Shown: one piece after another, positions 59,529 to 64,000 of the stretch | Numbering within the stretch: position 1 is the first letter of the stretch | Layout of the letters: each line of letters begins with the position of its first letter | NCBI GenBank assembly: GCA_037954235.1 | Contig: JBBMOA010000017.1 | Span: forward strand, 15,222,027 to 15,286,026 | Length of the DNA: 64,000 bases | Origin: Aulostomus chinensis | Taxonomy: Eukaryota > Chordata > Actinopteri > Syngnathiformes > Aulostomidae | Direction of reading: 5' to 3' | The notes under the pieces: generated by a model | What the model saw: only the letters and a program-made list of their open reading frames with translations | The model's database searches: none | What the model was told of the DNA's origin: nothing | Made by a program: the position numbers and the translations under genes

Positions 59529-59787
59529 GTGAAATGCAGAGAGAGAGGGAGAACAAATGAGCAAGCAAGCGGGTGCCTCCCCTGTTTGCTGCCCCGGTAA
59601 ACAGGTGACGCAATATACCCATGTGCACTGGGACCCTTGTGCCTCTACAAATGCATTTTCCCCCCCAGAAAGACAAATGGAATAAGGGGGAGAAGAGATT
59701 GATTGAAATGAATAGGTATATTAACATGGGTCTCATTTGAGGAAGCATGCTAGCGATAGCGAGGCAGGGCTGACAATGACGTGACAG

Positions 59788-59803
59788 CCCCCCCCCCCCC
59801 CCC
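59788..59803. repeat. Poly-C run (16 bases)
   Basis: Sixteen consecutive C. Confidence 0.9.
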
Positions 59804-60397
59804 GTGCCCCCATACGCACACATACACAGAGACACACACCAGACATCTATCAGAGGTATTCAGAGGTGTTTTGGGGTGATGGTAAAGAGGGGAAGAGATG
59901 GAGAGATGAGAGAGCTGGAGCTTGAGGCCGTGGCAGAGTGATGGATCACCTACATGCTGCAGCAGCTCCGCCATGCTGAACTCACCCTCAGAATTGATGA
60001 GCCACACCTCTTGTCTCCCCGTCTCTCTCTTTCTCTCATATCAACTCTTCAACGTCCTGCGTACCTCATCTCAATTTTTTTCACTCTCTGACTCTTCATC
60101 CTCTCGTACTTTTTTCTTCCCATTTTCCTCATGTTTCTTTGTCTTTCTAATCTTTTTTTCTTGGGGGGGGGTCCCTTCTCCTCATTTCTTTCCTCTCTTG
60201 TGCTTTTTTGACTACCACACCTATTTTAAGTGTCAACACCAGACAGGACAGCCATACTAATGTGCTTGGAGAGAGCATCTCTGTTTCTGTGGGTGACACC
60301 TTTATAAATGGCAGGAGCATGCGGCCCTGCCAGTGTTCAATCACCTCTGCAGGGGCTTGCCCATGGGGAGATCAGTGTGTGTGTGTGATGTGGTGTG

Positions 60398-60398
<1 letters not shown>

Positions 60399-60440
<42 letters not shown>
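60399..60440. repeat. GT microsatellite
   Basis: About 20 GT units. Confidence 0.93.
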
Positions 60441-60442
<2 letters not shown>

Positions 60443-60890
60443 ATGGCTGAGTGCATGTTTGTGTGTTATTGCCTCTGTGGTTCTTGTGGCAGCCAGGTTT
60501 ACGGTGGAACTAGTTGGAGTGGACAACAGCATTAGAGAGGAAACAGATCTGGAGGCAGAGTGAAGGCGAAGGAGAGAAATGACAGCCTGGAGCTCATCTG
60601 ACCAGCACTGCCTTGTTATGACTCCCTGACGTGTGCACCAGGGGCACACAAAACAGACTCTTCCTCCCTTTATTGCCTTACACCACCTCTATCTCTGTTC
60701 TGTCGCCTCACATGCTCGCTTTATGGCTTCCACTGAGGAGCAGCATCGTGTCTGCTAAGGTCTATGTTTTATGTTCCCCCCTTCTGTCCTTTTCACGGTC
60801 TGTGTTTGTTTTTATGCCGTTGTTTTAGAACAAGGATGAATTTTGGATTACTCAGGAGTATTCCGCACCACATGAACGTTTTTTTCACAG

Positions 60891-60989
60891 TGCACATTTC
60901 AGAAACACAACCACCTTTGTGCCCACTCGAACCAATAGATGCTGTAACAGAATCAGCAACAGTTTCCTCCAAGGCTACAGGAAATCGAG
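60891..60989 (+). CDS. Candidate 99-base exon (HISETQPPLCPLEPIDAV...)
   Basis: The acceptor gtttttttcacag ends at 60890 and the donor GTAAAG starts at 60990. The 99-base segment has one base-sharing codon at each side (phase 1 to phase 1) and reads HISETQPPLCPLEPIDAV and then TESATVSSKATGNR, without stop. The length is a multiple of three and the composition is Ser/Thr/Pro-rich, as in disordered parts of axonemal proteins. It would follow either 56884-56914 or 59471-59528. Family not recognised. Best-bounded candidate exon in this part. Confidence 0.35.
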
Positions 60990-62712
60990 GTAAAGCAGCA
61001 TAATGCTGCATTTTAGCTTAAACTAGCCGTTTCAACATAATTTTTATGGTACACTGACTTATGAATGAGAACAAGGGGGCTGGTGCCATTTTCCTCCAAA
61101 CTCCCAATGTCTGCATTATGTAATTTGAGCTGATCAGACACTCCCACGAGTATGAAGTGCTGCTTTCAGGTACTAGAAGGTAGCTTGGAAAGTGCAGAAC
61201 AGTAGAGTTGCAGTGGTATATCATTGTATACAAATGCAGTGTTCTGCTATTTCCTTGTAAATGATTGTTTGAAGACTCTATCATAATAAAGTTTTCATTC
61301 AACCCCCCCCCACCAAAAAAAACCCAAAACTCATTAATTTAAAAGTCTTTATAACAAACACAGTACAGGTGACACACAATACACAGTCCAAAACCCTGGA
61401 GTCCACCTTGAAAAATGAGTCCAAAACTAAAAATAGCAATCTGGGGAGAACCGTGACAGCACTCTTTTTATGAGCAATTCATATTTGAGTGTTAAAACAT
61501 TTTTCTGTTCTCCTCTGTCCTGGTCTTGTTGTCATAATTAGTCAATTGATTTCTAGTCATGTTACGTCGTGTGGTACTCTGCTTATTATCGAACAGATTA
61601 GTGTCCCAGTTTTCTGTTTTTACTATTTGTGTCGGCAACTCCTACTCAGAAGAACTCTAAAATGCAGATTTTATACAGGATAGTGCGCACTAGACAGAAT
61701 TTGATGAAATGCATCTCGAGATCTGTGGATACACATTCTTGTCTTCCATGAAGGCTAAACAGAACAAGCTACTTTTTTTGGTAAATGTCTGTATAACAAA
61801 CAAGTTTAGTGATTCTTTGGGCTTGATTGACAGTGTTTCTCTCTTTTTTTTCTGAGCAAGGAAGGCAGCAGGTTATAATCTCAAAAAAAATAAAATAAAG
61901 AGAAGCTTTCCCTGTTATGGTTTAGCTGCTAGGGGATGGGAGTCTACATCAATTTCAGAGGAAAGGGCGTCTGTGTTTGTATGCGTAGATGAAAGAAAAT
62001 GTGCCACTGTGCATGCATGTACACCTTCCAGGCTGCAGCTGTGTGTTTTCCACCGGTGATGGTAATTGAAGAGAAAGCAGGGAAATAGCTGTGAAGCTCG
62101 CAATACCTCAGCCATGAACACAGACCATGGAAGTGACTGCAGCGTCATCATTCCTGACCATAAAAGCAACTCAGCCAGTCAATGCAGTCTGGGTTCACTC
62201 TCTCCTTCCTGTCCAGTCTGAGCTATTTTTAGCTCCCCTATGCAGCGTGCCTCAACTGCCATCATAGCTACCTGGATATGAGGGCTTTGTCCCTCCTGGA
62301 GGCTGAGGCAGGACTGATCTTGAAAGATTTACAGCTTCCTATTTTCACAGCTATGGCTACAATACAACTCCTGCATTTAAAAGCATAAACATGGGCAAAG
62401 GAAAGAAGGGAAAGAACTGTTGGGCTCCTGTAGAGACCTAGTCATGTTTCATGATTTTTTATCATTTCAGTGATTAGAACTAGCTGTCGGTGAATGAGAG
62501 ACGAAAAAAGGCAGGGTATTCATCTGGTAATTTATACTCTGTGCTGATGTTGACGACGCAAATTATATTATTAAGAGGCAAGCTAACACTTAACTATTGT
62601 AGCAATTTCTGAGTTAAAATAATTAAAGCGATTTTTTATTATTCGTTTCACGGGGATTACCATGGAATTTGTGTTTCTTCAATGTACATATTGAAAATAT
62701 TCCTCTAAAATA
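60990..62712. other. Intronic or intergenic stretch, nothing recognised
   Basis: Short C and A runs at 61303-61323. No exon or long repeat seen. Confidence 0.45.
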
Positions 62713-63094
62713 TCCATCCATCCATCCATACATTTTCTCCCGCTTAACCTCTTAAGGGTCCCAGGGTGGCTGGAGCCTATCCCAGCCCCCTTTGGGCGAG
62801 AGGCAGGGTTCACCCTGGACAGGTCACCAGTCCATCACAGGACCAACACATAGAGACAGACAACCATTCACACTCACAGTCACACCTACGGTCAATTTAG
62901 AGTATCAATCAGCCTCGTCCCCTCTTGATGTCTTTGGACTTAGGGAGGAAGCTGAAGTCTGGAAAGAACCCACACAGGAACAGGGAGAACATGGAGACTC
63001 CACACAGAAAGACCCCGTGATCCAGCCCGGGCTCAAACCCTGAACCTTCTTGCTGTGAGGCGACAGTGCTAACCAATGCATCACCACGCTGCCC
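62713..63094 (-). mobile_element. tRNA-derived SINE, full length (head type A), minus strand
   Basis: Reverse complement of the family at 16546 and 32887. The tail end is at the left (atccatccatcc, cttaacctcttaagggtc, tggagcctatccca) and the tRNA-like head at the right (ctaaccaatgcatcaccacgctgcc). The A box on the minus strand is altered (TGGTGATGCATTGG-like), so this copy is probably not transcribed by Pol III. Flanks tcctctaaaata (62701-62712) and tcctctcaaaaata (63095-63108) are an imperfect target duplication. Confidence 0.85.
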
Positions 63095-63108
63095 TCCTCT
63101 CAAAAATA

Positions 63109-64000
63109 CACAGGATAAAAGACAGGAATTCAAAGATGATGACAGGAGTAGTTGTTGTGATGGATGAATTTGTCTCGTAATATAGGCAGTAATTTCAGGT
63201 GCTTTTCAAATGTTTTTACATGCACTTTTAGGCACAGGCTTTTCATATGGGTAGTCTCTTCCCTGCGGGTATCTGTGCTTTTTAATTTAGCATAATATTA
63301 TTCGGTATTCCCTGGTATGGGTAAACAAATGCTCCAAACGGATTTATTTGAAATGACTGAACTACAATCTCATGGTACATTACAGATTTAATGCAGTGAA
63401 TGTGTTGAGACACCCACTCAGGGTCCCACATAATAGTTTCTTCCCTTTTGCTCTTGAACCTAGCAATGCTGGCACCACGTTGCCTTCATAACTCAAACTT
63501 TGATCCACTGTGTGTTTCATCATCTTGGTGGTGGCCTTGCTGGGTTACATTTATGTCTGCCCCCCCCCCCCCCATATACTGTATGTTGTGTGTTGTATAA
63601 CAGGCAACATTAGAGAATGTTGTGATATAATGAATAAAGTACCACTGAGTAGTATCGCAGATCTCACATAAATCATGTTGCAAACCAATCGTAGGCAGTC
63701 CTGCTCTGCTCTGCTGCTGCTGCTGCTGCAGAATTCTGCTTCTCAATGGGTGGTAATCTGAGGATTAATGACAGCAACACATCTGCCAGTCATGTGGCAG
63801 CGCGACACAGATGGCGTGGGATGCACACAAGGGACACAGACAGGGACAAGATTGGCTCCAACATTCTGTCATTTGGCCACTGCAACATGTTGTTGGAAAT
63901 CTCTAATGTTTTCAATCATATAAATCCACATTTCTCAAGTGGCTGAGCAGCTTCCACTTGATTCCAGTAATCTCAGTGAAACGTTTTGGTTACTTCCTTT
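63109..64000. other. Non-coding stretch
   Basis: Contains a 14-base C run (63560-63573) and a CTG triplet run (63708-63730). No gene seen. Confidence 0.5.

Overview
The window looks like nuclear DNA from a ray-finned fish, most likely a spiny-rayed (acanthomorph) teleost. The evidence is a very high density of CA/TG, CT, TATC and GA microsatellites, split genes with GT..AG introns, tRNA-derived SINEs, and hAT-type and LINE relics of kinds familiar from teleost genomes. There are no bacterial-style gene strings. The species cannot be fixed from the sequence, and most of the window is non-coding.

Layout. 1-14.4 kb is gene-poor and contains microsatellites, some AT-rich blocks with TAAT cores that could be conserved enhancers, a decayed CAGTGGTGG-type hAT relic (7119-7576), a complete composite SINE with target duplications (9951-10195) and the broken 3' end of a non-LTR retrotransposon on the minus strand (13636-13833). 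At 14400-15320 is the one convincing complete gene: three exons encode a 185-residue, proline-rich, strongly basic protein that I do not recognise, followed by a poly(A) signal. From 15.5 to 38.8 kb the window is again repeat-rich and apparently gene-free. It holds a full SINE with a perfect 12-bp target duplication next to a truncated copy, a fragment of LINE reverse transcriptase, a SINE inserted inside a small inverted-repeat element, and further DNA-transposon remnants.

At 38.88-39.12 kb is a likely promoter with RFX (X-box) motifs of the kind that control ciliary genes. It is followed by a short first coding exon ending in a consensus splice donor. Downstream there are small candidate exons whose reading phases agree (55498-55530, 56884-56914 or 59471-59528, then 60891-60989), suggesting that 39-61 kb or more is the 5' part of one plus-strand gene with a long first intron. 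This assembly is inference. Inside that interval lie an intact-ended 768-bp hAT element that still carries a degenerate BED-finger/transposase N-terminal coding region (44995-45762, 8-bp target duplication) and a second, uninterrupted copy of the small inverted-repeat element (43850-43976). A fourth SINE lies at 62713-63094 on the minus strand.

I found no multi-gene system such as a defence island, gene cluster or CRISPR array. The notable content is the unassigned 185-residue gene, the X-box promoter with its putative ciliary gene, and a well-preserved record of nested transposition.
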